NCBI GenBank assembly: GCA_900542125.1
Contig: UQMO01000037.1
Coordinates: 1 to 23,024, forward strand
DNA length: 23,024 nucleotides
Direction: 5' to 3'
Source of the DNA: an uncultured Collinsella sp.
GTDB taxonomy: Bacteria > Actinomycetota > Coriobacteriia > Coriobacteriales > Coriobacteriaceae
Below are positions 22,991-23,024 of this stretch, one piece after another; position 1 is the first letter of the stretch, and each line of letters starts with the position of its first letter. A program made the position numbers and the translations under genes. The notes beneath the pieces were generated by a model, which was not told where the DNA came from, made no database searches, and worked only from the letters and a program-made list of their open reading frames with translations.

Positions 22991-23024
22991 CTGTCTCTTA
23001 TACACATCTGACGCTGCCGACGAA
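22991..23024 (-). other. Nextera i5 sequencing adapter, reverse complement (artefact)
   Basis: CTGTCTCTTATACACATCT (22991-23009) is the inverted mosaic end, followed by GACGCTGCCGACGA and one base of the index. It is the same adapter as at 1-49. Confidence 0.98.

Overview
The window is one assembled contig of a high-GC Gram-positive gut bacterium. Codon use (GC-rich third positions, CGC/CGT arginine), strong AGGAG ribosome binding sites and gene content point to Coriobacteriia, most likely Collinsella. That assignment is inference, because no rRNA or species marker is present. Both ends are artefact. Bases 1-49 are an untrimmed Illumina Nextera i5 adapter (index CTAAGCCT plus mosaic end), and bases 22991-23024 are its reverse complement. 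The first and last genes are therefore truncated and end in adapter-derived residues.

Layout. 50-2241 (-): class A penicillin-binding protein, cut inside its C-terminal Pro-Thr tail. 2407-8730 (+): U32-family protein, tyrS, adenine deaminase and a Cof-type HAD phosphatase, with intrinsic-terminator-like hairpins between several genes. 8758-10308: a complete IS110-family element with 14-bp inverted ends, lying among copies of a dispersed GGGGACGTTCTT repeat. 10447-12210 (-): an alanine- and acid-rich coiled-coil protein with one C-terminal membrane anchor. 12505-15727 (+): a short-chain dehydrogenase, tgt and a LOG-family nucleotide hydrolase. 15841-16452 (+): a RelB/YafQ-type toxin-antitoxin pair. 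16468-20097: a compositionally distinct block bounded by two direct copies of a 63-64 nt hairpin repeat. It holds a 994-residue primase-helicase of the TOTE conflict-system type and an AT-rich 208-bp element with 25-bp inverted ends. 20113-20973 (-): a DegV protein. 21130-21793 (+): a HAD phosphatase split by a one-base frameshift. 21848-22990 (+): a truncated M20 dipeptidase.

How it fits together. Most genes are ordinary housekeeping: cell-wall synthesis, tRNA charging and modification, purine salvage and phosphatases. The accessory part runs from about 8.7 to 10.4 kb and from 15.7 to 20.1 kb. The main lead is the 16.5-20.1 kb block. A single-gene primase-helicase sits beside a toxin-antitoxin pair and is bracketed by hairpin repeats whose two copies differ by a base-pair-preserving change. 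A MITE-like element lies upstream of it. A second theme is RNA structure close to start codons. The HAD gene at 7936 and the IS transposase both have their Shine-Dalgarno sequence inside a stem, and ade and the LOG gene have a hairpin plus T-tract just upstream of the ribosome binding site.
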